Assembly (NCBI GenBank): GCA_963920705.1
Contig: OY987227.1
Span: 20,733,434-20,797,433 of the forward strand
Length of the DNA: 64,000 nucleotides
Source: Odiellus spinosus
Lineage: Eukaryota > Arthropoda > Arachnida > Opiliones > Phalangiidae
Direction of reading: 5' to 3'
This document shows positions 38,412 through 49,940 of the stretch, in pieces (within the stretch, counting starts at the first letter, position 1; the number at the start of each line of letters is the position of its first letter). The notes below the pieces were generated by a model. It was not told the origin of the DNA and did no database searches. It saw only the letters and a program-made list of their open reading frames with translations. Made by a program: the position numbers and the translations under genes.

Positions 38412-41400
38412 TGATGTTACGGAAAGTTTATAAACAGAGATTGCCGATTGACAACGAGAGTGTGTTTGATCATGTAGACTAGTCTCTATTTTAGGAAGAC
38501 TTTCGAAAGTGGATGGGGTCGACACGAAAGACTATAACCACTTCCCTAAAACCAGTACGCCGATTACGTTACGTAACTGATTATGTAGCCATTTGCAAGG
38601 CTAAATACGTACTCAGTTATGTAATTACTTAAGTATACAGCTACAGGTTCGTACACCAATTACGTGGAATAATCGATTTTATAGGAGTTAATTCGTTAAA
38701 CTTTTCGATATGTAGGTCATTTTCAAGGGTAATGCACCCGATTATACAAGATCTGATTATACGTGAGAAACGTTTCGCTCCAGATTGAAATTTAAATGAA
38801 TTAAATTTTAGACGAGAAAATTGGGAAACTTGGGTTAAACTTTTGAAATGAAAACTATTTACGTGATGTTTCGAGCTGCGGCAATTCTTCTGTCTATCTT
38901 TAGGGTTACTTAAATTATATTTTCGTATACACCATCTCTCGTTTATGAAAATTTGTTATAGTAAATATGTTATATGGTTTTAAGAATATATAAAATGTTC
39001 CATGTAAAGAAACGTATATGTTCCCTTACACACGTTCTTTCCATATCTACAGCTCTAACATTAATTATTAAATAGATGCGCATCAAATGGTGAAAGTGAT
39101 TCAACGGCTCATTGGTGTTCTGCCGCTAAGGTGAAATGACGCGTATTGTTCCGAACCAATTGTTTTCTTGCATAACCAAGAATAAATACAATTAAAAATA
39201 GAGAGAATTACATCATTTAGAAGATTTTTAGCCTTCCTTAATTACACCGTTTTAAAATCACTCTAGTTTCTTATTGGTTCTACCTAATTTACGTCGTCGT
39301 GACGCGAATGACGAAACATTCAAAAAGACATCTTACAGTTTCCCTACTCCTTGAACGGTATCAATATAGTAATTATCTAGGAATTATAAATTCTATAGAT
39401 AATCAGAAACTCGAGTACTTATTCGATGGGCTATAAAAACGGTGAAATTTACGATTTTGACATTTCCCCAATGATTAGAATAATAAAATGATTAGTTCTT
39501 GGCCTACTACTCCCATTTCTTCCTCTTATACGTGTATATTTCTCTCCGTTTTTTACCGAGTTTCGTATATGGAAAACTTGTAATCCCGGTAAAACACCGG
39601 ATATTCTCTAATACCCGGCGTTTTTTTTTTTTTTCCCCAAAAACCTTCTTGACACTTCCGCGTTTATAGGTAAACGTATAGTTCTCCGTATCTACCCCCC
39701 TTTAACGAATTTCCAACATCTCCCTCCCTCTCTCCGCATTTCCAGTTCTTAATTTTGAATCCGAACAGCCTTGGTTAGGACGTGCGCTGATAACGTCACG
39801 CTTCGCGGCCTTTCTATCAACGTATTCCCTACCCCCACCACTCTTTCCAATCCCCACCTGTTAAAACTATAATCACAAATAATCTATTGGGCGCGCGACC
39901 GTACCCGTAACTATAGTTAATCCCACTTTTAACGGTCAATAAGCGCGAAGCTAGGTTCACTTCCTTTCAAAATTAACAAATCGTACAAATATCGAGGGTT
40001 AGAATAACTTCAAATGTGTTGAAATTTCAAGGTGGACTATAATATAGTTTTCGAACAACGTCACCTTTCTTTTCCTAGTTATAAAGTTAATCCAGCATGC
40101 AGATTGCAACGAGCTTCGGTTTGCTAAGTTCCCATTAACTACCATTAAAAGTTATATACCGCGAATTTATTCATGGTTCTATATAAAAAATATGGCATGT
40201 TAGTTAATCGAACCAAAATTAAACATTTTCACCTCAAGCGCCGTTAAATATTTTATAATAAGAACACCACTAAAGTATTATGAATGACAGAACAGTTGTG
40301 AAGGCGGATATTACAATTTATAGCCCCATGTGAAGGTGAATTTCAATAAAACCTTTTGATTCAACTATATATGAATTAGGGAAATAGATCAGAGATCTTT
40401 TTTTTATATTAAACTTTCCGATGACTCGAGTCATCCAACTTATATTCACATAATACAAGTAATTAAGAAACTAAACTCTAATTGACTTTTGCAGCCAAAT
40501 CAAAAAGTTGCATCGTTGCAAGGGGCTTTAACAAATTGTAGCTAATTTTATTTAGTTTTATAAGTTATTAACTAAAATTTTCAAAGGTTTAAATAATGCG
40601 CGCGACCCCCTTACGTCACCGGTGACCTCTTTGGAACCAATCTAATTCTTCAAATGATTGTTCAGTCTAAAAATCAAAACATTATGGTAATGGCCTCCTC
40701 CAGGCGGTGATTTATAGTCTATAATAAATAACGTATTTAATTTAAAAGCTATATAATGCCAGTTGTAAGGATTAACAAATATTTAGGACGCGAATTTCAT
40801 TATTTCTGAATAAAGGTTGTCTATGACGCCTTTCTAAATTCCAAGTACAGTCAGTAAATATTTCTCTGTACATATCTCTACAATGACGCGATACGACCAG
40901 GTGTTGGTACAACCTTGTCGTACTGCGGGTAAAACAATTCTACGTGTTAGAGAACATTCATTCCTAAAGATAAAGCGTAAAAACAACATAGCGCCTGTAA
41001 AAATTTATATCTCTTTCGCAACTGTGTTCAAGGAGAAGCCAACTTCGAAATTTATTTCTATCACCTGCGGAAAGGTTTTACCCATAAGACATCGGAGTTT
41101 TATGAGCTGCTTTTTGGAAAACAAATAAAAAAGATGCTTTTTTTGACCTTGTCTTTCATAGTTATTTAAATGTCAAAGAGCAATTCATTTGGCTGGTTTC
41201 AACAGACTAATGTAAGGACAGGATCTTATAAGCAGGCGACATTAACTGACCAACAGGGTCGAGGGAATCGACACTGGATTCTGATATCCGCTTTAAAGGG
41301 ACTATCTGGCATTTTTAAATCCCCTTTAAAGTCGCCTTTTTTTTCTAGCTTAGCAGACGACGTTGACCATAGCAAACTGTCCAGTCAAAGTTAAGCTGTG

Positions 41401-44028
41401 TGCATAAGGGAAGAGCATTTTAATGGGGCAAATTACAGAGCAGATAGTGCTTTTAAAGTTATTATTAAATAACTAAAATTTTCCCTAACGTAGTTCGCGC
41501 CGATTTTAGTGAGTTGTACCGTCCAGATTGGACCAGAGCTTAATAATCCCATAAAGTTGAGCGGTGACAGCACAGACTACAAAATTCTTACTTTTTCCCC
41601 GTTCCCATTTTAACAAGTTGAGTATAAGAAATAACTATTCTTGAAACCAGTCATTACTAATTAAAGATTCAAATCCCCATTTTCAAATAGGGCCAAACTT
41701 TGATAACTTTATACTCTCGGTGGTTCCACAACTCGCATTTTGCCCCAAAATACATTACAACTAATTTAAAAAAATAAATCTAGGTAGTCTTTTCATAATT
41801 TAACCGGTACCTTTCCCTTTACCGGTAATAGCCGGCAAATAAATATAAATTGTTCGAATAAAAAGGTTTCGTTTAGAGAAATGTTTGGCCTCGTTTACAC
41901 AACTCGTAAAAAAAAACCAGCTTCCCTTCTCTATCTCTCTTTAAATAATGTCACGGGGCTTTGAACATTTTTTTTGTGGACGCGAAAAATTGGGTTCCGT
42001 TACGCAAGTTGTCCATTCTCCAGCGATTATAAAAGAGATATATTATTTAAGCGTTACCTCTTCCATCGCCAACATCCACCATTCTCGTTAACGGGGGGAT
42101 AGTTAACCTACTGCGCATAACTCCGACGCGAATTATATTAAAAAGCCGTGACTAAAGGGACAGAGAAACAAGTCTTCAAAATTATAAGCCTTTTTAAAAT
42201 TTAAATTAGCAACCATATCGCTAAACGCTTGGCTTAAAAATGGACTTTCTTCTCAGTTGAAGGTTAGTTTCTACCCTGGAGGAAAAACCAAGAGAGCCAA
42301 CTCAGCCGATTTCTTGAAAATTGATTGGTAGTACTGCATATGCGCCGCAAGTTGTTGAGATGGTGCTAAGTTAATCCGATGCGAAAGGCGATGAACAGAA
42401 TACACGCACAAATAGTGTCGAATGCAAACCTCTCTGTGATCCTTAGAGGTTTATAAATGGACCATGCCTCCATGGATGACCATAGTTCACCCCGAGCTGC
42501 TCCGGAAATTGATCAAAGAGTGGTACTGAAGCGTTTCAAATATGAGTTTTCAAAGCACAAAGGCGGAGTTGGCTATCCTTGTTTTTTCTTCCATGGTTCT
42601 AGGCAAGATGTTTCTACGACATCTGTGTATTTGATCTTCTATTGGTATCTTCAATTACTTGATGCCAAAGAACTAACAGCTAAAATTTTCATAGTCTTGA
42701 AATCACGAGACTATAATAACCAATTCTGTAGAATCTGTACACTTGATTACGGAATTAAGTTAGCTTAAGGTCGTTACACTACCGAGTCTTTCTTTTCTGG
42801 ATAAGTTTTGATTTTTTTCCAACGTATATAGGATATCTTTCAAATAATTTAAATACTACATCCTGGACAATATATAAATTGAATGAGAAATATATTTCTA
42901 GGCTGGTCATTTAGCGTTTCACCTATCCTTTAAAACAAATCTAAAAAGATTATTGGCAATATAAATTCATAGAAATAAATCATAAATTTTAAGTTGTACA
43001 AGTGTCCGCCTAAACTTCTTATTTAGTTAAATTATGACATTTCGAAAAAGCTTTCCCCACACATAAATTGAATTTGAAAAAATTAATGGGGAAACGAAGT
43101 TCATATTTGCCAACCCTCTTAAGTCCTAAACCGCGAAAAAAAATTCTGGTCGAACCTTTGAGGTTGTTTCCTTGATATTTGTCCCACTTTTTTTTCAAGA
43201 AAAACTTGGGCTATGTCCTGAATAACTTCGAAAGCTCTAGGGGGTCACCCCTGGATTTCGTCTTAACACTCTAAAGGGTGTTTTCCAGAACAATTTTGTT
43301 CTTTGTTTTCGTTGAGTTTCGAAAGAATAAGAGAAAGGAAAACGAACTAATAACTAATAAATACTTTTTTTTCTCTCTCTCTTATTCCGCGCAACGATTA
43401 AGATCACTTTCTTATATTGGCGCCCTCAATTATTACCTCCCGCCTTTTATAAGTTTTCTGGTATTTCAAACTGTTCGAAAAAAACCTCAATAAAGGGTGT
43501 GGTGCCCTAAAGAAACCTTGGGTACAATTACTCGGGGGCTTTCTCCATATCCTCCAACTACGTATCAAAATAAATGGAAGTAAATTACTTATCGAGGAAT
43601 GTATATGCGAGAGTGAAATATGCCGGCCGGCAAAAAAATGGGGTTACGCTAGAAGAAAAACCACTTTCCAAAGCTTCATTACGTCACGAACAATCGGCTT
43701 TTTTAAACCCACGCGCTCGCGAGAGTTAAAAAGATTCGAGTGGCGTGATCGTTTTTGAAGTCAAATTAGGCCTAAATGCCAATAACGCGAAAAACGAAAC
43801 ATCTGCTTAAATTTTCTTTTCCCCTTATTAAAAGGAGATCCACTTAAACATACTCAATTTCCTAAGTATTTTTCCTTATCGAAAAACAAATAGCCATGAG
43901 TTTTGTTTTTAAATTGAGCGGGGATTGGAAGGTAGTCCTACATTTCGAGGCCAACGAAATGCCGGGAAAAAAGGCGCCAATTTTTAATGTCTAAAACTAA
44001 CGACCCATTTATTTTGAATTCGTTTCAG
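38412..44028. other. no confident gene; possibly intron of the downstream transcription factor
   Basis: AT-rich. Upstream exons of the C2H2/C-clamp gene must lie here or beyond the left edge, but I could not identify them. Frames at 40883-41128, 41170-41394 and 42457-42768 (+) have mildly coding-like stretches but no recognised domain. The last begins MDHASMDDHSSPRAAPEID and could be a decayed exon or transposon relic. A short stretch at about 41400-41470 reads VCIREEHFNGANY, faintly like the end of a THAP finger. Confidence 0.35.
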
Positions 44029-44129
44029 ACTCAGAGAGTTGTGGTTTTCCGTTGCACTTGGCCAGGTTGTAGTAAAGAATATCAATCCTGCGAAGACGTT
44101 GAACGACACGTCAGAACGATACATTTGGG
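44029..44129 (+). CDS. Glut4EF: Glut4EF-like exon a: C2H2 zinc finger
   Basis: Acceptor CGTTTCAG at 44021-44028 and donor GTAATT from 44130; starts in phase 0 and ends with two bases of a Gly codon. It encodes TQRVVVFRCTWPGCSKEYQS followed by CEDVERHVRTIHL. Cys and His spacing fits a classical finger. The aromatic WPGC context is typical of this family. Confidence 0.88.
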
Positions 44130-45699
44130 GTAATTTAATTAACTAGCGTCCCTGATAATTAAATCTAACACTGTTTATTGGTTTTTATCTACAGAGCGAA
44201 GGAAAATAAGGTTACTGACGAATCTGATCTCAATGACGACCACGAAGAGGAGTTTTACTATACCGAAATCGAAGTCGAGGTGGAAAGTGTCGAAGCGGTT
44301 CCTATTGGGGAAAACGCGTCCAACCCGGAAGAAAACATCTTGTACAGCGTGTATCCCACGCGAGAAGGGGATTGCAACATATACCCTTTGGAAGAGGAGA
44401 GTTCCCTATCTCCGTCTTCCGTGGACGGTGGTGACCACCAAATGCCCTTGTCACCAGTCATCATTACGGACGACAATAGCCAACCGCCAATCAACGCTTT
44501 CACCAGTATTTACACTTCATCCGCCCCGACTCTCAGTCATCTCGACATGGTTCGACCTCCCCACGAGGACCCAGAATATCAGAGACGACTTCTGGTCAGA
44601 AAATTTCGAATATATACCCCTGCTAAGACCCCATTTTTGAGAGATAATTTATAATAACAACTTTTAAAATTCAACTTTGTCTGATGTTGATATCAGGGTC
44701 AGTTTATTCGGGTTGAGACTCGAGGAAGAACTTCAAAAATATCTCCAACGTCAACACCTGGTGAACGTCTCTGTTTTGATATAGCGATTCTCTAGTGTTT
44801 AATTCACCATTTTGGTTCTTAAGTAGTTGACCTCGTGTCACAACCCGGGAAAACAGACCCAGTGTGATGCCAGTAATTTTCTCTCATTCAAGGGATCTTA
44901 GTAACCATAGCTTAATTTTCGGTTTAACTAATATTTCTCCTTCATCAGATATCAGTGTCTGGTTCTCCGGCCAGTCCTATCAACATTCCGCAACAATTCC
45001 AACGCTCCATATCTTGGCACGCTCACCCTTACGCCAACAGTGCGCCGGGAGTAGTGGTAAGTTTTAAACTTTTTTTTATGTTTAATTCCATTTATCAATA
45101 ATAATTTTTCATGCCATTACGAGTGGGAGTTGGGATTAGGCAATTTGTGGGTGTTGATAGGCAAATTTTATATTTTAACTCCCTCATCCAGTCATCAAGG
45201 TTAGTTGTGAATCAAGTATAACCGTCAGTTTCAATGTCAAAAACTGATAAACAAAAACGTAAAACCTGCGGGTTGACAGTTTTTTTTTGCGGTTATATAG
45301 TTTATGTGACAGAACGTGGAGGTCACCAGATAACAAATTTAAATGGGGGATATACGCTTTGGAATTTAGCCAGAAATAAGCCATCTTATTTACATATTTT
45401 GTTTTTAAACAATTGAGTATATATAAAAAAGTATTTTTTTCCTTTTGGGAAGGGGAGTGAAATTTTATAATATATACTATATAGAAATTTAATTTTTTTT
45501 TGTACACCAACAGGTTTCACCTCAAAAATACATGAGGTTGAGCCCCAAAACAGTGTCTTCGTCGCTAAAAGCTTCCCCTATGCACCGAAAAGGGCGCTCA
45601 GAAAGCAGAAAGTGCCGTAAAGTCTACGGAATGGAAAACCGTGACATGTGGTGCACTCAGTGCAAGTGGAAGAAGGCTTGCACCAGGTTCTCGGACTAA
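44029..45699 (+). CDS. Glut4EF: Glut4EF / ZNF395-ZNF704-like transcription factor, C-terminal four exons (5' part missing)
   Basis: A nuclear DNA-binding factor of the SLC2A4RG/ZNF395/ZNF704 family (Drosophila Glut4EF). Visible order: one C2H2 finger (CTWPGC ... HVRTIH, pattern C-x4-C-x12-H-x4-H), a D/E-rich segment with EEEFYYTEIEVEV, a Ser/Pro-rich linker with RPPHEDPEYQ and a RSISWHAHPYA motif, then a C-terminal C-clamp with four Cys (CRKVYGMENRDMWC, then C and C in TQCKWKKAC) ending FSD-stop. The C-clamp is known from TCF/Pangolin and this family as a zinc-binding, GC-rich DNA-contact module; the upstream C2H2 finger and lack of an HMG box favour this family over TCF. Exons join in phase: 44029-44129, 44195-44594, 44949-45056, 45514-45699, giving 264 residues. 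Upstream exons were not found. The symbol is by family resemblance. Confidence 0.87.
44195..44594 (+). CDS. Glut4EF: Glut4EF-like exon b: acidic and Ser/Pro-rich region
   Basis: Acceptor TTATCTACAG ends at 44194; the first base completes the Gly codon from the previous exon (GAKENKVTDES). It contains EEEFYYTEIEVEVE, the family's conserved tyrosine-rich acidic motif, and ends PPHEDPEYQRRLL. The donor GTCAGA at 44595 is weak, but it is in phase with the next exon; without splicing the frame would end 18 codons later. Confidence 0.8.
44949..45056 (+). CDS. Glut4EF: Glut4EF-like exon c: linker
   Basis: Acceptor TTCATCAG to 44948 and strong donor GTAAGT from 45057; 36 codons, phase 0 at both ends. 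It encodes ISVSGSPASPINIPQQ and RSISWHAHPYANSAPGVV. An alternative acceptor seven bases downstream (ATATCAG) would change the phase and is less likely. Confidence 0.8.
45514..45699 (+). CDS. Glut4EF: Glut4EF-like terminal exon: C-clamp
   Basis: Acceptor ACACCAACAG to 45513 and stop TAA at 45697-45699; 61 residues. Residues 34, 47, 50 and 56 of this exon are the four Cys of the C-clamp, with the basic KWKKAC core. The preceding Ser-rich part contains KASPMHRKGRSESRK, a likely nuclear-localising basic stretch. Confidence 0.9.
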   Translation, partial: VSPQKYMRLSPKTVSSSLKASPMHRKGRSESRKCRKVYGMENRDMWCTQCKWKKACTRFSD

Positions 45700-45920
45700 A
45701 CAACGTAAACTTTTTTACAAAAAAATATGCCAAAACCACGGTTAATCGGTTCTTATGAACAAACGAAACGATTCAAAAACGTTTAAAAGACTCATAAGCC
45801 CTACAATGGGTTTTTTATATAACAAGTACAACAAAAAAAACCCAAAAGTTTTGATATAACAATACCAGAGACTCGATCGTACAGAAGGCACTTATTGGCA
45901 ACTATATAAAACAGCAGCAA

Positions 45921-45926
45921 AATAAA
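45921..45926 (+). promoter_or_regulatory. candidate polyadenylation signal of Glut4EF-like gene
   Basis: AATAAA 222 bp after the stop, followed by an A-rich run and then T-rich sequence. The next same-strand AATAAA is near 46813, so a longer 3' end is possible. Confidence 0.35.
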
Positions 45927-45929
45927 AAA

Positions 45930-47245
45930 AAAAAAAAAAAAATCCCATTTGACTTATACGTAAAGTATTTTAGTATTTTTATATATAATTATCATTCCCT
46001 TTTTTTTTTATTTTGTCAAAAAACGTTTTTGGCTACGGTACTGACAGATTTACTGCCCCGAGCCCACCCCATCAGTTTAAGCAATTTTTAAATTTAAATA
46101 ATATAAAATATGCAATTAAACTCTACATTTAAACTTAAGCACCATTTGGACTTTTTCTTTAACCCGGTGTTATCGACTATCGGAACCAAATTTTGGAAAA
46201 CACCTGGAATATATCCAGTGTACGAATTAACTACCCTAACTCCCGATATGTACGCTAAAACATTGGCTATAATCTTTTACTTATCTGCTATTTACGTTTA
46301 TACGTAATAAGCGTTTCATACTTTTTATCTTAATTGTCAAGGGGAAGGAACTCTTAATCCTGGGGAAAAATATTGCAAAATTGGCTGATGTAGTAATAAT
46401 AATAATGTGTTGCGTGCACTCGGAATATAAAAAAAAAGAAAAAACCTGGATGCATTGTACGTCACCTTATCAGCTACTGTGTATATGAAATTGTCTAAAA
46501 TTAGATATATATCTCAAGCACTTCGTAACTGTGTAAATTTATAATGAGAATCAAACCCACACTCATTCGAAATATAAATTAAAATTAAGTTTCAGTGGTA
46601 CTTCACCCCTTTTTGAAAAATTGACAGATAACATTATCACTACGATCCCCCCTTAAATCTATTCTTATTTGAGATGGAGGTTCCATAACGGTTAAAATCA
46701 AATTTATCTTTTTTTTTTTTTGTAGAGAAAAATACTGGTAGCTAATCTCTTAGGCCTTATTTTTTAAAAAGTTGATGCACAAGTAAAGGCAATAACATGA
46801 TATATTTCTCTCAATAAAGGAAAACTGCATATTTAACAAGACTAGTCAACGTATAATATTAAAAAATGGTATCGAAAAAAAATAGTTATTACTCCAAAAT
46901 GGCTTAAATTAAAAAAATAAATTCATTCCATTTTTTTAATATAAAAACACTAAAAACCCATAGAAGCACGCAGGAATATTGAAAAAAAGGCTTTTGATTG
47001 CGACATGATCATGTTATATTATACTTAAATACTTTTCAAAATTGAAAATTGACCAAGGCCTAATCTTGGAGGAAGTAATGTTTTAAGACTAAAAGATATT
47101 ATATGTAAGGATAAAAATTTGGGATTGATCATCAAATTACCTGCCACCATGATGAGAGCTAATTCTATTGCTCATTACTTTTTAAATAAGCCATCTCGCG
47201 TATTTAGCAGACTTCTTCTATAAATGGTTCATACTCCCTTGAAAT
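45930..47245. other. no gene seen
   Basis: 3' flank of the transcription-factor gene, AT-rich. A 65-codon frame at 46110-46307 (+) has no recognised domain. Confidence 0.4.
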
Positions 47246-47586
47246 TTGAAAGGGAGAATGCAACCTAACAAGTGATTTTTTTATCGCTTCATTATCGTTT
47301 AAATAGGCCTAGCCCCCCCCCCCCAGTAAAAAAATTACAAACAGAATTACTTGAGATAAATTTTAAACTTACCATCAAAATAGGCTTAGTATAGATCCTG
47401 CATTCCCGTATAAGGGCCATCGATCAATGTCATTGGTCGCTAGTCCTTATATAGGAAGTTCAGGATCTCCATGAATCCAGCTAAGCCCATTTTGATAGTA
47501 AGTTTTAAATTTATTTCTAGTTTAATTTTTTTTTTTTTTTTTATTTTCATACTGTTGGACTATCACTTGTTGAATTCTCCCTTTAA
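47246..47586. mobile_element. TTAA-family MITE copy 6
   Basis: Left end AGGGAGAATGCAACCTAACA after TTGA; right end GAATTCTCCCT before TTAA at 47583-47586. It contains a C-run at 47310-47322 and a T-run near 47525-47542 within the conserved arms. A TATAAGGGCCATCGATCAAT / CATTGGTCGCTAGTCCTTAT hairpin occupies the centre. Confidence 0.78.
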
Positions 47587-49526
47587 AGGGAATAGAACCC
47601 CTAGAGGGCCTTTGTTATTTTTATGGGGGACATACCTAAAATTATTGGGTTCTTCCACGAAGAAAGCCCTGTAGGTTCTATTCTCTTGAAAGGGAGCATA
47701 AACGTAAAGGAAAAATTGTGTGCTAACGCGTCTAATTGCTTGTTTCCTATGGTATCTGGCCATCCCGTGATTGCGGCAATGTCAACCACTTTCTGTCAGA
47801 TCTTTATACTCCCTTCAAACACTACATTCTCCAAAGCCCAACTGCACGTTCTGTAGTTTCTTCTATTAGGGAAAATGTAATCTCCCAGGTCAATTAGTCT
47901 AGGAGTATATTGAGAGAAAACATCAAGATTTTAAACCATTAGATGGCGTTTATAGACAGATTTTATGGGGTTTCCTTTAATTAGTAGCAGACGATCCTCG
48001 CTAGACGTACAACACCAACGTGCCTGTTACCTTTCAATGTTCTTTGCGTACTTATATGGGTTCTTTAAATCAATCAACTAGTCTATAACAATGTTTACTG
48101 TCAAAAAAAAAAAAATCAATAAACAAAAAGCCCATGTGCCTTTAAAATCGCACGAAGAAAAAAAAAAAAAAAAAAAAAGGAAATTCAAATATCAATGGGA
48201 CTAGGGACTATTTAAAAAAAAAGTTGCCAAGACTGACTCCTGCGCGACGACTTGTAAAATATTATAAAAAAGTCTAAAAAGGCTACTTTTTTTATGTTTT
48301 AAAAATTTTCTCAATACGTATATAAATATATTAGTTTTTAATCAAACCTTTTCGACTAAATAATATTAAAAAGTTGTCTTTTTATTAAAAAAAAAGAGTA
48401 CAACCCACGAAACTACTCCTCTTAATGTCGCTGTACGGCTAGGGTGGCTTAAATCTCACAACAAATCCAACTAAAGTCATGTATAAATGTTAATTACATC
48501 CCCTACAAACTGAGTAGTTTAAAGAAAAAAGCAGGCATTTTTTTCACTCAGTTTTTGTAATTTTTTAAAAAAGATGAAAAAGAGAAAAAAAAAAAAAAAA
48601 AAATTGTTTTTAAAAAACACGTTAAAAATATTATAAAAAATAAATATATTAGATTTATTCTGTGATTCGAGTGTGTAAAAATAGTGAATGGTAAAAAAAA
48701 AGTACTTTTCAAGAGATGATACCAGGAAAAGATTAAAAAAAAAAAAAACTGAGCAAATTTTTCTAAAAGATTAATGGATATCAGCCATATATATATTAAT
48801 ACAAATTGAAAATGCTGTCCCTGATAGAGAAGAAGTTTATGGGAAATACGAGTCGAATAACTTATCTAACGAGTGCGTTTATTAATCAACCAATTTTAAT
48901 TATTGCTTACAACGAGAAGTCTCGCAAAATTATGAATTAGTAGTGTTTCTAAATTAAATGATTTTTAAACTATAACCTAATTTAAAACTAAAAATAAATC
49001 AAATTATATCAACATTTTACATTAAGGTAATAATTTATAAAGTACTAATTAAACTTGTAATTATGCTGTAAGGCCGATGTATTTCCCATAATTGTCTAGA
49101 ATAATTTAATACCTCCCACATAGCAGAGGAGCAACAAAATAATTCTCACTATACTTGAAATTATTTATGCTAGCATGAGTGTATTTACCGCATCTTGAGC
49201 ATTTCTATCATGTTGGTCAAAAACAAGGTTGATAAAACTATACCAGTATAATAGGGTTAGCTCAATCAGGGGTATGAGAGACATATTTTCTCAAGAAAAT
49301 CAAGCGAGGGAAGTAGGAAGTTAGAGGGATAAATAAATCTCATCCGAATGATGTCACCATTCGAGGCCCCTTTGTATCTGAAATGGGCACTTATTTACAA
49401 GATTATCAGAGCCAAATCAGCCAATCAGAATAGGAAACAAGCGTTGTGAATTAACCTTAGCCTGAGAACTAAAGTAATTGTTGGTTAAATATCAAAATTT
49501 AAATAATAATGATTCCATATATAGGA
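47587..49526. other. no confident gene
   Basis: A-rich runs at 48105-48180 and 48585-48602. An inverted pair AATAGAACCCCTA / TAGGTTCTATT (about 47590 and 47682) with antisense open frames to 47856 looks like a decayed element, unidentified. Confidence 0.35.
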
Positions 49527-49940
49527 TTAAAGGGAGAATGTAACCTAACAAGTGATTTTTAATCGATTCCTTAACATTTAAATAGGCCACTAGTTAAAAA
49601 TTTACAAACAATTTTTAACTAGAAATAAATTTAAATATTACCCGGAAAATAGGCTTAGCTCCATTCATGGAGATCCTGATTCTTCACGTATAAGGTCATC
49701 GACCAATGAACAAAGGCCCATCAATAAGGAGAGATCTAAATGGGACTTTCAATAAGATTTGATTGGTCGCTGACCCTTATACGCGAAGAATTCAGGATCT
49801 CTATGAATTCAGCTAGGTCTATTTTCCGTACAAGTTTCAAATTTCTAGTTTAATGTTTGTAAAACAAAAATTTCTAGTGGATTAGGCCTATTTAATCAAT
49901 AAGGAATCTATAAAAAAAAACAAAAAAACACTTGTTAGGC
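49527..49940. mobile_element. TTAA-family MITE copy 7 (right end decayed)
   Basis: TTAA at 49527 with left end AGGGAGAATGTAACCTAACA. Internal arms and the hairpin TATAAGGTCATCGACCAATG / GATTGGTCGCTGACCCTTAT are intact. The right end is replaced by TTGTTAGGCCTAATTGTAAG with no clear TTAA. Confidence 0.7.
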